From Streptomyces odonnellii (GTDB taxonomy: Bacteria > Actinomycetota > Actinomycetes > Streptomycetales > Streptomycetaceae), in assembly GCF_000981895.1 (NCBI RefSeq), contig NZ_LATD01000109.1:1-33925 (forward strand): a stretch of DNA of 33,925 nucleotides. The letters run 5' to 3'. Positions 16,099 to 24,212 of the stretch are shown here, piece by piece; the first letter of the stretch is position 1; every line of letters begins with the position of its first letter. The notes under the pieces are model-generated. The model did not search any database. It saw only the letters and a list, made by a program, of their open reading frames with translations, and was not told the DNA's origin. The position numbers were made by a program, and so were the translations under genes.

Positions 16099-16184
16099 AC
16101 AGAACCCGCGGGGGGCGGCGGGCCCGACCACGGGCCCGGCGCCCCCCGTCCTCCGGTACCAGGTCCGAACGGAAGGCCAGCACA

Positions 16185-17180
16185 GTGAGTGCCGCCGACA
16201 TGAAAGCAGCCGATCCGCCGGTAACCGTAGCGCGGGTCTCCGAAGGCAGCGGCCCTCGGCCGCCGAAGAGCGTGCCGCACAGACCGCGCAAGGCGGGCGC
16301 CCTGCTGCCGTACCTTCTGATAGCACCCGCGTTCGTCGCGATCGCCGCCGTCTTCGCCTGGCCCCTGGTCAAGACGGTCATCATGTCCTTCCAGGACGTC
16401 GGCCGGCGCGAACTCTGGACCGGGGACGCCGCTCCCTGGGTGGGCTTCGAGCAGTTCACCAACATCCTCGGCGACGGCGAGTTCTGGGCCGTCGTCTGGC
16501 GGACCGTCATCTTCATGGTGGTCTGCGTGGTCGCCACCATGGGCATCGGGCTCGGGATCGCCATGCTGATGCAGCGCATGGACACCTGGGTACGGCTGCT
16601 GCTCACCGCCGCGCTGATCGCGGCCTGGTCGATGCCCCTGCTGGTCGCGACCTCCATCTTCCGCTGGTTCGCCGACTCCGACTACGGCGTGCTGAACATG
16701 GTGCTGACCAAGTACCTCGGAGTGGACGCCCAGGGCCACAACTGGTTCCTCAACCCTGTCGAGGGCTTCCTCGTCATCGGCGCGGTCGTCGTCTGGGGCG
16801 CCATCCCCTTCGTGGCGGTCACGCTGTACGCGGCGCTCACCCAGGTCCCCCGGGAGCTGGAGGAGGCCGCGTCCCTCGACGGAGCCGGCCCGGCCGGGGT
16901 CTTCCGCTATGTGACCTGGCCGGTGATCAAGCCGGTCTTCCAGATGGTGGCCACCCTGTCCGTCCTGTGGGACTTCAATGTCTTCGGCCAGATCTTCCTG
17001 ATCCGCGGCAACAAGCCCGAGCCGGAGTACACCGTCCTCGGCATCTACTCGTTCGAGAAGGCATTCGAGTCCAACTCGTTCAGCCAGGGCGCGGCCATCT
17101 CCCTGATCACGGTCCTGCTGCTCTCCGGTGTCGCCGTGTACTACCTGCGCCAGTTGCTGAAGATCGGAGAGGTCGAGTGA
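16185..17180 (+). CDS. dasB: DasB, ABC sugar permease (MalF type)
   Basis: The 331-residue inner-membrane permease has a cytoplasmic Lys/Pro-rich N-terminus and about six membrane spans (first at 39-60). It carries the permease EAA loop that docks to the ATPase (ELEEAASLDGAGPAGVFRYVTWP, 224-246). It pairs with DasC to import chitobiose delivered by DasA. I chose GTG 16185, preceded by GGAAGG (16171-16176). The stop overlaps the dasC start (GTGA). No ATPase gene is present in the cluster. In Streptomyces the shared ATPase MsiK, encoded elsewhere, energises this importer. Confidence 0.94.
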   Translation: MSAADMKAADPPVTVARVSEGSGPRPPKSVPHRPRKAGALLPYLLIAPAFVAIAAVFAWPLVKTVIMSFQDVGRRELWTGDAAPWVGFEQFTNILGDGEFWAVVWRTVIFMVVCVVATMGIGLGIAMLMQRMDTWVRLLLTAALIAAWSMPLLVATSIFRWFADSDYGVLNMVLTKYLGVDAQGHNWFLNPVEGFLVIGAVVVWGAIPFVAVTLYAALTQVPRELEEAASLDGAGPAGVFRYVTWPVIKPVFQMVATLSVLWDFNVFGQIFLIRGNKPEPEYTVLGIYSFEKAFESNSFSQGAAISLITVLLLSGVAVYYLRQLLKIGEVE

Positions 17181-18058
17181 GCGCCTCCACGCCCCAGGTC
17201 CGCACCCAGGACGGTACGCAGGTCCTCCGCCCCGACCGCAAGAAGAACCGCCTCGGCTACAACATCCTGGGCCTGGCCGTCTTCGTTCTGATGGCCTTCC
17301 CGGTCTACTGGCTGCTCATCAGCGCCCTGCGGCCCAACCACGAGATCCGCAGCTACGACCAGACCCTCTGGCCGTCGTCGTTCACCTTCGACAACTTCCA
17401 GCGGGCCGTGAACCAGCCGAACTTCGGTACGGCCATCCAGTCCAGCCTGATCGTGTGCGGGGTGGCGGTCCTCGGCGGCATGCTGCTCGCCACCATCGCC
17501 GCCTTCGCCATCGGCCGGTTCCGGTTCCGCGGCCGCAAGTTCTTCATGATCGTGCTGCTGACCGTCCAGCTCCTGCCGCCGACCGCGATGCTGATCCCCA
17601 TCTACATCCAGCTCAACGACCTCGGCGGGCTGAACGAGTACTGGGGCGTCATCGTCATCTATCTGGTCTCGACCCTGCCGTTCGCGACCTGGATGATCCG
17701 CGGCTTCGTGATCAACATCCCGCCGGAGCTGGAGGAGTCCGCGATGGTGGACGGCTGCAGCCGGATGGGCGCCTTCTGGCGCGTGACCTTTCCGCTGCTC
17801 GCCCCCGGACTGGCCGCCGCGGCGATCTTCTCCCTGATCACGGCGTGGAACGAGTATCTCCTCGCCTATGTCGTCCTCCAGGACAACGACAAGTACACGC
17901 TCAACGTGTGGCTGATGAACTTCACCACCTCGCGCGGTATCGACTACGGAGCCCTGATGGCCGCCTCGGTCCTGATCGCCATCCCGGTCGTGGCCTTCTT
18001 CCTCCTGGTGCAGAAATACATGGCAACCGGCCTCACCTCCGGTGCAGTGAAGGGTTGA
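17177..18058 (+). CDS. dasC: DasC, ABC sugar permease (MalG type)
   Basis: The 293-residue permease has six predicted spans (about 29-50, 88-112, 122-145, 155-174, 213-230 and 258-280) and the EAA motif (PPELEESAMVDGCSRMGAFW, 182-201). It is the partner of DasB in the chitobiose importer. The GTG start overlaps the dasB stop by 4 bases, indicating coupled translation and near 1:1 synthesis. Its own stop TGA shares one base with the following dasD ATG. Confidence 0.94.
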   Translation: MSASTPQVRTQDGTQVLRPDRKKNRLGYNILGLAVFVLMAFPVYWLLISALRPNHEIRSYDQTLWPSSFTFDNFQRAVNQPNFGTAIQSSLIVCGVAVLGGMLLATIAAFAIGRFRFRGRKFFMIVLLTVQLLPPTAMLIPIYIQLNDLGGLNEYWGVIVIYLVSTLPFATWMIRGFVINIPPELEESAMVDGCSRMGAFWRVTFPLLAPGLAAAAIFSLITAWNEYLLAYVVLQDNDKYTLNVWLMNFTTSRGIDYGALMAASVLIAIPVVAFFLLVQKYMATGLTSGAVKG

Positions 18059-19602
18059 TGCCGCCGATGACCACACTCGTAAGCAGTACGGACACCCTCA
18101 CCCGCGACGCCCTCGCCGTGCTCCAGCCCGGCTTCCTCGGCACCACCGCCCCCGACTGGCTGCTGCGCCGCATCGGCGAGGGCCTCACCTCGGTGGGCCT
18201 CTTCGGCCGCAACATCGCCTCGCCCGGCCAGCTCTCCGCGCTCACCGCGCAGCTCAGGGCCGAGCGGGACGACGTCCTCGTCGCGATCGACGAGGAGGGC
18301 GGCGATGTGACCCGGCTGGAGGTCAGGCACGGCTCCTCCTTCCCCGGCAACCACGCCCTGGGCGCGGTCGACGACGTGGACCTCACCCGGGAGGTCGCCA
18401 GGGAGCTGGGCCGGCGGCTCGCCGAGTGCGGGGTCAACCTCAACTGGGCCCCCTCCGCCGACGTCAACTCCAACCGCGACAACCCCGTCATCGGCGTACG
18501 GTCCTTCGGCGCCGATCCGGCGCTGGTCGCCCGGCACACCGCGGCGTATGTCGAGGGCCTGCAGAGCGCCGGGGTCGCCGCCTGCACCAAGCACTTCCCC
18601 GGCCATGGCGACACCGCGGTCGACTCCCACCACGCGATGCCCCGGATAGACGTGGACTTGGACACAGTGCACGCCCGTGACCTGCTGCCTTTCCGCGCGG
18701 CCATCGCCGCGGGTTCCAAATGCGTCATGAGCGCGCATATCCTGCTTCCCGCGCTCGACCCCAACCGGCCGGCCACCCTCAGCCCGCAGATCCTCACCGG
18801 ACTGCTGCGCGAGGAGCTGGGCTTCGAGGGCCTGATCGTCACCGACGGCATGGAGATGCAGGCCATCGCCTCGACGTACGGAATCGAGCGCGGCTCCGTT
18901 CTCGCGATCGCCGCGGGCGCCGACGCGATCTGTGTCGGCGGCGGCCTGGCGGACGAGAACACCGTACTGCTGCTGCGCGACGCCCTGGTCGCGGCGGTAC
19001 GGACCGGTGAACTGCCCGAGGAGCGTCTGGCCGACGCCGCCGCGCGTGTGCGCGGTCTCGCCGGCTGGACTCTGCGGGCCAGGGGGGCTTCGGAGCCGGG
19101 CGCGGACACACAGGAGGGGACCGCGCCCGGCACCGCGATCGGTCTGCGGGCGGCCCGCCGCGCCCTGCGGGTGACGGGGACGGCCAAGCCGCTCGACACC
19201 CCGCCCTATGTCGCCGCCTTCACCCCCGTCGCCAACATCGCCGTCGGGGACGAGACCCCGTGGGGCGTCGCGGCGGAGCTGGAGCGACTGCTCCCGGGTA
19301 CGGAGACGGGCTCGTACAGCGGCGCGGGAATCGCGGGCACGGAGACCGACGCGCTGGTCGCGCGGGTGCTGGCGGCGGCGGGCGACCGTACGGTCGTCGC
19401 GGTCGTACGGGACGTGCACCGGCACGCGTGGATGGCCGAGGCCCTGCGCGCGCTGCTCATGGCGCGTCCGGAGACGGTCGTGGTGGAGATGGGGGTGAAC
19501 GAGGCGGAGCCCTCGGGAGCCCTGCACATCGCCACATACGGCGCGGCGAGGGTCTGCGGCCAGGCGGCGGCCGAGGTCATCACGGGCAACGAGAGGCCCT
19601 AA
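18058..19602 (+). CDS. dasD: DasD, family 3 glycoside hydrolase (beta-N-acetylhexosaminidase)
   Basis: The 514-residue cytoplasmic enzyme has a GH3 barrel in residues 1-340. It carries KHFPGHGDTAVDSHH (178-192), the His/Asp-containing loop typical of NagZ-like N-acetylglucosaminidases, and nucleophile Asp263 in VTDGMEM. The C-terminal 170 residues form a second alpha/beta domain. It probably splits imported chitobiose into GlcNAc inside the cell. No signal peptide is seen. ATG 18058 overlaps the dasC stop; ATG 18067 is an alternative. It is convergent with nagB, which acts further down the same pathway. Confidence 0.92.
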   Translation: MPPMTTLVSSTDTLTRDALAVLQPGFLGTTAPDWLLRRIGEGLTSVGLFGRNIASPGQLSALTAQLRAERDDVLVAIDEEGGDVTRLEVRHGSSFPGNHALGAVDDVDLTREVARELGRRLAECGVNLNWAPSADVNSNRDNPVIGVRSFGADPALVARHTAAYVEGLQSAGVAACTKHFPGHGDTAVDSHHAMPRIDVDLDTVHARDLLPFRAAIAAGSKCVMSAHILLPALDPNRPATLSPQILTGLLREELGFEGLIVTDGMEMQAIASTYGIERGSVLAIAAGADAICVGGGLADENTVLLLRDALVAAVRTGELPEERLADAAARVRGLAGWTLRARGASEPGADTQEGTAPGTAIGLRAARRALRVTGTAKPLDTPPYVAAFTPVANIAVGDETPWGVAAELERLLPGTETGSYSGAGIAGTETDALVARVLAAAGDRTVVAVVRDVHRHAWMAEALRALLMARPETVVVEMGVNEAEPSGALHIATYGAARVCGQAAAEVITGNERP

Positions 19603-19666
19603 AGCCTCTCTGCGCCTGAGAAAAGACCACAGTCGCCGCCGGTGACGCCGCCCGGCCGCGACGAGG

Positions 19667-19711
19667 CGACGGTGCCGGGCCACCCCTCACAGGGGCGGCC
19701 CGGCACCGTCG
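19667..19711. terminator. Strong bidirectional terminator between dasD and nagB
   Basis: Arms of 15 bases (19667-19681 with 19697-19711) are perfectly paired. The loop contains a second small stem (CCCCT/AGGGG, 19683-19695). A weaker 7-bp stem (19591-19610) spans the dasD stop codon. Confidence 0.8.
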
Positions 19712-19719
19712 TCTCCGGG

Positions 19720-20502
19720 TCAGATGCCCTGCCAGTCCGGCTTCGCCGAGAACGTGTCGCGGAAGTACGGCGCCAGCTTCAGCTTCGACGCCGCCGCCTC
19801 GTCCACCACCACCGTCGCATGCGCGTGGAGCTGGAGCGCCGACGCCGGCACCACCGCCGCGAGCGGCCCCTCGACCGCCTGCGCCACGGCCTCCGCCTTG
19901 CCCTCGCCCGTCGCGAGCAGCACCAGATGCCTGGCCTCCAGGATCGTCCCGATGCCCTGGGTGATCACGTGGTGCGGCACCTCCTCGGGGCTGTCGAAGA
20001 ACCGCGCGTTGTCCGCCCGTGTCTGCCGCGTCAGGGTCTTGATCCGGGTGCGCGAGGCCAGCGAGGAGCAGGGCTCGTTGAACCCTATGTGCCCGTCGGT
20101 GCCGATCCCGAGGAGCTGGAGATCGACCCCGCCCGCCTCGGCGAGCGCCCGGTCGTACGCCTCGCACGCCGCCTGGACGTCCTCGGCGGTGCCGTCCGGC
20201 CCCATGAAGGCGCTCTCCGGGAGCCCGAGAGGCTCGACGACCTGGCGCAGCACGACCGAGCGGTACGACTCGGGGTGACCGGCGGGCAGCCCCACGTACT
20301 CGTCGAGCTGGGCGATCCGGGCGCGCGACGCGTCGACGGCACCGGAGCGGACCTTGGCCGTCAGCGCCTCGTAGACGGGCAGGGGGGTCGACCCGGTGGC
20401 CACGCCCAGCAGGGCGTCGGGCTTGCGGCGCAGCAGGGCGGCGATGCTCTCCGCGATGAGTTCGCCTCCTGCCGCCGCGTCCTGGACGATCACAACTTCC
20501 AC
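19720..20502 (-). CDS. nagB: Glucosamine-6-phosphate deaminase NagB
   Basis: This enzyme converts GlcN-6-P to fructose-6-P and ammonia, feeding chitin-derived sugar into glycolysis and lowering the DasR effector. The 260-residue sequence has the family motifs: phosphate loop ATGSTP (35-40), catalytic LDEYVGL (Asp67) and GIGTDGHIGFNEP (133-145) with Asp136, His138 and Glu143. These correspond to Asp72, Asp141, His143 and Glu148 of the E. coli enzyme. I chose GTG 20502, which gives the usual MEVVIVQD start; the Shine-Dalgarno sequence is weak. A dre-like site lies 32-47 bases upstream of the start, so DasR control is likely. Confidence 0.95.
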   Translation of the reverse strand: MEVVIVQDAAAGGELIAESIAALLRRKPDALLGVATGSTPLPVYEALTAKVRSGAVDASRARIAQLDEYVGLPAGHPESYRSVVLRQVVEPLGLPESAFMGPDGTAEDVQAACEAYDRALAEAGGVDLQLLGIGTDGHIGFNEPCSSLASRTRIKTLTRQTRADNARFFDSPEEVPHHVITQGIGTILEARHLVLLATGEGKAEAVAQAVEGPLAAVVPASALQLHAHATVVVDEAAASKLKLAPYFRDTFSAKPDWQGI

Positions 20503-20533
20503 GGTGGGCCCGCCGATCTGACTCAGTATCCGA

Positions 20534-20549
20534 TGTGGTATAGACCAAT
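20534..20549. promoter_or_regulatory. dre-like DasR site upstream of nagB
   Basis: TGTGGTATAGACCAAT matches dre at 12 of 16 positions, including the TAGACCA half. It lies immediately upstream of nagB, in the gap shared with the sensor kinase gene. The 20503-20838 gap otherwise holds only the second dre-like site and GC-rich sequence. Confidence 0.75.
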
Positions 20550-20598
20550 CTAGCAGGGCTGCCAAGAAATAGGCTCCGCATACGCATGGACAGCATGG

Positions 20599-20614
20599 AA
20601 TGGTCTAGTCCACA
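20599..20614. promoter_or_regulatory. Second dre-like DasR site, on the kinase side
   Basis: AATGGTCTAGTCCACA matches dre at 12 of 16 positions with an intact TGGTCTAG half. Its centre is 65 bp from the nagB-proximal site. It could serve nagB at a distance or the divergent sensor kinase. Confidence 0.6.
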
Positions 20615-20838
20615 ATGACGCTATAGAGCCTCCGCCCTCCCCGCACAGGAGGGTGGACCGAGGTACCGGCGCTCTCTGCCCTGACTGCGGCGGAACCTCT
20701 CCCACGGCCGTACGGGACCGCACACCCGCCGGCCGGGCTGCTCCGGGCTGCGGTGCCGGACGGGTTGAGGGTCCCGTCGCGGCGCCGCGGCCCGCGGGTG
20801 CGGAGCGCGCCCCGGGTACGCTCGCCTGTGTGCCCTCC

Positions 20839-22332
20839 ATGAACGACCTCGTACGACAGCACACGGCCCTCGGCGAATCCGACCTCGAGTGGCTGCATCT
20901 GCTGGTCTCGGAGTGGCAGCTCCTCTCCGATCTCTCCTTCGCCGACCTCGTCCTCTGGGTCCCCACGCGTGACGGCACCCGCTATGTGTCCGTCGCCCAG
21001 ATGCGTCCCAACACCGGACCGACCTCCTATCAGGACGACATGGTCGGCCATCTCGTGCCTCGGGGCCGCAGACCGCTGCTGGACGCCGCGCTCGACGAGG
21101 GCCGCATCGTCAGGGAGGGCGACCCCGAGTGGCGTGAGGAGGTGCCGGTACGGGTCGAGTCCATCCCCGTACGGCGCGACGGCCGCGTCCTCGGTGTCAT
21201 CGCGCGCAACACCAATCTGCTGACCGTCCGCACCCCGAGCCGGCTGGAGCTCACCTATCTCCAGTCCGCCTCGGACCTGGCCCAGATGATCGCTGCCGGA
21301 ACCTTTCCCTTCCCCGGTCAGCAGGTCGACATGGACGCCTCCCCGCGCGTCGGCGACGGGCTGATCAGGCTCGACGCCGAGGGGGTCGTCCAGTACGCGA
21401 GCCCCAACGCCCTCTCCGCGTACCACCGGCTCGGCCTCGCCTCCGACCTGGTCGGCCACCATCTCGGCCGGACCACCGACGAACTCGCCCCGGCCCGGGG
21501 CCCGGTGGACGAGGCCATGGTCCGGCTCGCCAGCGGTTACGCGCCCCGGGAGACCGAGGTCGAGGGCAGCGGCGGGGTCATCCAGCTCCGCGCGATCCCG
21601 CTCAAACCGAAGGGCACCCGCATCGGTTCACTGGTGCTGCTCCGCGATGTCACCGAACTCCGCCGCCGCGAGCGCGAGTTGATCACCAAGGACGCCACCA
21701 TCCGGGAGATCCACCACCGGGTGAAGAACAACCTCCAGACCGTCGCCGCGCTGTTGCGCCTCCAGGCCCGGCGGATGGACTCGGAACAGGGCCGCGAGGC
21801 GCTCAACGAGGCGGTGCGCAGGGTCGGTTCGATCGCGATCGTCCATGAGACGCTGTCCCAGAATCTGGACGAGCGGGTGGAGTTCGACGACATCGCCGAC
21901 CGGGTGCTGGCGATGGTCGCCGAGATCTCACCGGGCAAGATCGTCTGCCGCCGTACGGGACGGTTCGGCATCCTGGACGCGGAAGTGGCCACCCCGCTCT
22001 CGATGGTGCTCACCGAGATCATCCAGAACGCCCTCGAACACGCCTTCGCTCCGGGGGAACAGGGCCGGGTCGATGTGTCGGTGGTACGCAGTGGGGACTC
22101 CCGCAAACACCGTGGGGACAGCGCCCGTTCCGATGCCCGGCTGCTGATCACCGTCCAGGACGACGGGCGCGGTCTGCCCGAGGGGTTCGACCCGCACAAG
22201 TCCGGCAATCTGGGCCTTCAGATCGTACGGACGCTGGTGGAGGGGGAGTTGGGCGGCGGCTTCGACATGGTGCCGGCGCCGGGCCGCGGCACACGGGTCG
22301 CGCTCGATATTCCGGTGGAGCCGCAGAAGTAG
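20839..22332 (+). CDS. Sensor histidine kinase, PdtaS-like (GAF-PAS-HisKA_2-HATPase)
   Basis: The 497-residue protein is soluble, with no membrane spans. It has a GAF-like N-terminal sensor domain (about 1-155), a PAS domain (about 172-275), a HisKA_2 dimerisation segment with the phospho-acceptor region IREIHHRVKNNLQ (288-300) and an HATPase domain with N-box EIIQNALEHAF (393-403) and DDGRGL (441-446). This is the architecture of PdtaS, which in mycobacteria phosphorylates the RNA-binding antiterminator PdtaR. No response regulator is adjacent. I chose ATG 20839; GTG 20830 is possible. The position next to wblE is conserved in Streptomyces, to my memory. Confidence 0.9.
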   Translation: MNDLVRQHTALGESDLEWLHLLVSEWQLLSDLSFADLVLWVPTRDGTRYVSVAQMRPNTGPTSYQDDMVGHLVPRGRRPLLDAALDEGRIVREGDPEWREEVPVRVESIPVRRDGRVLGVIARNTNLLTVRTPSRLELTYLQSASDLAQMIAAGTFPFPGQQVDMDASPRVGDGLIRLDAEGVVQYASPNALSAYHRLGLASDLVGHHLGRTTDELAPARGPVDEAMVRLASGYAPRETEVEGSGGVIQLRAIPLKPKGTRIGSLVLLRDVTELRRRERELITKDATIREIHHRVKNNLQTVAALLRLQARRMDSEQGREALNEAVRRVGSIAIVHETLSQNLDERVEFDDIADRVLAMVAEISPGKIVCRRTGRFGILDAEVATPLSMVLTEIIQNALEHAFAPGEQGRVDVSVVRSGDSRKHRGDSARSDARLLITVQDDGRGLPEGFDPHKSGNLGLQIVRTLVEGELGGGFDMVPAPGRGTRVALDIPVEPQK

Positions 22333-22406
22333 CCGAACCAGCCGTAAGGATGGCGGACTTGGCGCCGCGTTGACATCCACGCACAGCGGCGACGTACGCA
22401 CAGCAG

Positions 22407-22440
22407 CGAGCCCCGGACCGTGGTGACGGTCCGGGGCTCG
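22407..22440. terminator. Bidirectional terminator between the kinase and wblE
   Basis: A perfect 15-bp stem (22407-22421 with 22426-22440) closes a 4-base loop between two convergent genes. The rest of the 221-base gap shows no gene. Confidence 0.85.
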
Positions 22441-22553
22441 GCTCGAAGCTCACTGTGCGATGCGCATCGGGGGGTACTGCGCGCTGCGGTTCGGGGGCGG
22501 GTCTATGCGCACACGCTGTACGCTCCGCCGGGCTGAGGCTCGTGCAGGGTGGT

Positions 22554-22811
22554 TCAGGCGGTCGCGTTACGCGCCCGGTTGCGAGCGGCGCGGCGCTTCA
22601 TAGCGCGGCGCTCGTCCTCGCTGAGGCCACCCCAGACACCCGAGTCCTGGCCGGACTCGAGCGCCCACTGCAGGCACTGCTCCATGACGGGGCAGCGACG
22701 GCAGACGGCCTTGGCTTCCTCGATCTGCAGCAGCGCAGGACCGGTGTTGCCGATGGGGAAGAACAGCTCGGGGTCTTCCTCGCGGCAAACGGCGTTGTGA
22801 CGCCAGTCCAT
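22554..22811 (-). CDS. wblE: WhiB-family [4Fe-4S] protein, WblE (WhiB1 type)
   Basis: The 85-residue protein carries four cluster ligands (Cys9, Cys37, Cys40, Cys46), the GVWGG turn (58-62) and a basic Arg/Lys/Ala C-terminal DNA-binding tail. Its opening sequence (MDWRHNAVCREEDPELFFPIG) is that of the WhiB1/WblE group, which binds sigma factor region 4 through the iron-sulfur form and responds to nitric oxide. Start ATG 22811 has AGAGG upstream. A Crp-type site lies 43-58 bases upstream of the start. In mycobacteria whiB1 is under CRP control, so the arrangement appears conserved. Confidence 0.96.
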   Translation of the reverse strand: MDWRHNAVCREEDPELFFPIGNTGPALLQIEEAKAVCRRCPVMEQCLQWALESGQDSGVWGGLSEDERRAMKRRAARNRARNATA

Positions 22812-22853
22812 GGCTGCTACCTCTCTTGGTATTACATGCAGATTGCTTGTGAA

Positions 22854-22869
22854 TGTGAACGCTTTCACG
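22854..22869. promoter_or_regulatory. Crp-type (cAMP receptor protein) site upstream of wblE
   Basis: TGTGA-N6-TCACG (22854-22869) matches the CRP consensus TGTGA-N6-TCACA at 9 of 10 defined bases and is embedded in a GTGAA/TTCAC inverted repeat. The surrounding 22812-23127 gap has no gene. It also contains an unusual run of eight T (23030-23037) and the end of the neighbouring gene's hairpin. Confidence 0.65.
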
Positions 22870-23100
22870 AATCCCCCGACAAGGGAAGGGCCGACCGCCA
22901 GACGGACTGGTGTGGTCCTTGAAATGAGGAGGGGTTCTGGTTCTCAGGGAGGCCGATGCTGCGGGCCGTCCCGATCGCCAAGTAGAGATTCGCAAACCTC
23001 GGCGGCGGATACAACCCCTTCTGGAAAGTTTTTTTTGATTCCTCGGTGTCGACTAGGTCACAGCCGTACTTCCATGGGGTGGATCCCAGCCTAAACGTTC

Positions 23101-23129
23101 GAGTGAAAGGAGTTTGGGCCCTTCCACTC
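23101..23129 (-). terminator. Hairpin over the stop of the lipid kinase gene
   Basis: GAGTGAAAGG (23101-23110) pairs with CCTTCCACTC (23120-23129) with one mismatch and a 9-base loop. It is a probable transcription end for the minus-strand gene. Confidence 0.45.
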
Positions 23130-24096
23130 ACACAATCACACGCAGTGCACGGCGTACGCCTGTGAACGTCACGCTCGTGCGCAGTCCGAGGTGGTCTCCG
23201 TCCATCTGCAACGGGAGGGGTGCCTTGGAATGCAAGGTGAAGTCCGTGAGATCATGAAGAGTCACCGCATGGCGTCCATGGGGGCCCCGATCGGGGCTCG
23301 ACGTCAGCAGTTGTGTCGCGTATCTGGCCACCGCCGGTGTCGACAATCTGGTCAGCCCGAGGATGTCCAGGGCCGCGTCGAAGGACGCTTCGGGAGAGGC
23401 GTACAGCGGACGATTGCCCAGGTAGGTCCAGGGCGCGGTGTTGCAGACTATGGACAGGACGAGATCCTCGACCGGGTCCGCGCCGGGCCGCTCCAGAGTG
23501 ATCAGACCCTGTCTGCGGTGCGGCTCCTCCAGGAACTGCCGTACGACCTGGCGCACATAGAGGGCGTGCGTCGACCGTTTCCCGCGCTCCCGCTGCTGTT
23601 CGACCCGGCCGATCACTCCGGCGTCGAAGCCGAATCCCGCGCAGAAGGTGAACCAGCGGGCCGGCACCGCCTCGTCCTCCGTACCGGGTGTCCCGGCCGC
23701 CAGTCCCAGACCGACCGTACGTTCGCTCCGCAGAGCCAGCGCATCAAGGATGGCGCCCGTCGCCTCGACCGCGTCATTGGGCAGCCCGAGAGCGCGCGCG
23801 AAGACATTGGTCGAGCCGCCGGGGACCACGGCGAGACGCGGCAGCCGGTCCGGATCGGGGCCGTTGTGCAGCAGTCCGTTGACGACCTCGTTGACGGTGC
23901 CGTCCCCGCCGAGCGCCACGACCAGCTCGATATCGTCCGAGTCCGCGGCGCGTCTGCCCAGGTCACGGGCGTGGCCGCGGTATTCCGTGGTCACCGCTTC
24001 CAACTTCATCTCGCTGGCCAGCGCGTGCATGAGGACATCGCGGGTGCGCGCGCTGGTGGTGGTTGCTGCCGGATTGACCACAAGAAGTGCGCGCAT
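23128..24096 (-). CDS. Diacylglycerol/lipid kinase-like protein (DAGK catalytic domain)
   Basis: The 322-residue protein has the DAGK nucleotide site: VNPAA near the start, ALGGDGTVNEVVNG (61-74) and VPGGSTNVFARALG (91-104). A C-terminal beta-rich substrate domain ends in LQMDGDHLG. It probably phosphorylates a lipid such as diacylglycerol or a related alcohol at the membrane; the substrate is unknown. Start ATG 24096 has no Shine-Dalgarno sequence but a TAATCT seven bases upstream, suggesting a leaderless transcript. It is divergent from the small membrane protein gene. Confidence 0.9.
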   Translation of the reverse strand: MRALLVVNPAATTTSARTRDVLMHALASEMKLEAVTTEYRGHARDLGRRAADSDDIELVVALGGDGTVNEVVNGLLHNGPDPDRLPRLAVVPGGSTNVFARALGLPNDAVEATGAILDALALRSERTVGLGLAAGTPGTEDEAVPARWFTFCAGFGFDAGVIGRVEQQRERGKRSTHALYVRQVVRQFLEEPHRRQGLITLERPGADPVEDLVLSIVCNTAPWTYLGNRPLYASPEASFDAALDILGLTRLSTPAVARYATQLLTSSPDRGPHGRHAVTLHDLTDFTLHSKAPLPLQMDGDHLGLRTSVTFTGVRRALRVIV

Positions 24097-24104
24097 GTTC
24101 AGCA

Positions 24105-24110
24105 GATTAC
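24105..24110 (-). promoter_or_regulatory. -10 element for a probable leaderless mRNA of the lipid kinase gene
   Basis: On the minus strand TAATCT ends seven bases before ATG 24096, so transcription would start at or next to the A of the start codon. No Shine-Dalgarno sequence is present. The -35 is not clear. Confidence 0.4.
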
Positions 24111-24200
24111 CGGCCGGACGGCGTCGGGTCGCCGCCGGGCGGACCGGGCCTACCGGTCGGTACGGAACCGGGCTCCGGCCGTACGCGAAAGCGCTCTGGT

Positions 24201-24206
24201 TACCCT
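24201..24206 (+). promoter_or_regulatory. -10 element for a probable leaderless mRNA of the small membrane protein
   Basis: TACCCT is followed by exactly six bases and then GTG 24213, the expected geometry for transcription starting on the start codon. No Shine-Dalgarno sequence is seen. Confidence 0.4.
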
Positions 24207-24212
24207 GCATGG

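Noticed and set aside
14598..16739. 713-codon minus-strand open frame opposite dasA/dasB
   Set aside because: It lies antisense to clear transporter genes and is Val/Leu/Gly/Arg-rich without domain signatures.
17944..19683. Long minus-strand open frame opposite dasD
   Set aside because: It is a shadow of the GH3 gene, with composition typical of antisense GC-rich frames.
23014..23043. Possible SigR promoter (GGAAT...GTT) for wblE on the minus strand
   Set aside because: The spacing is 22 bases instead of the expected 18-19, so it was not called.
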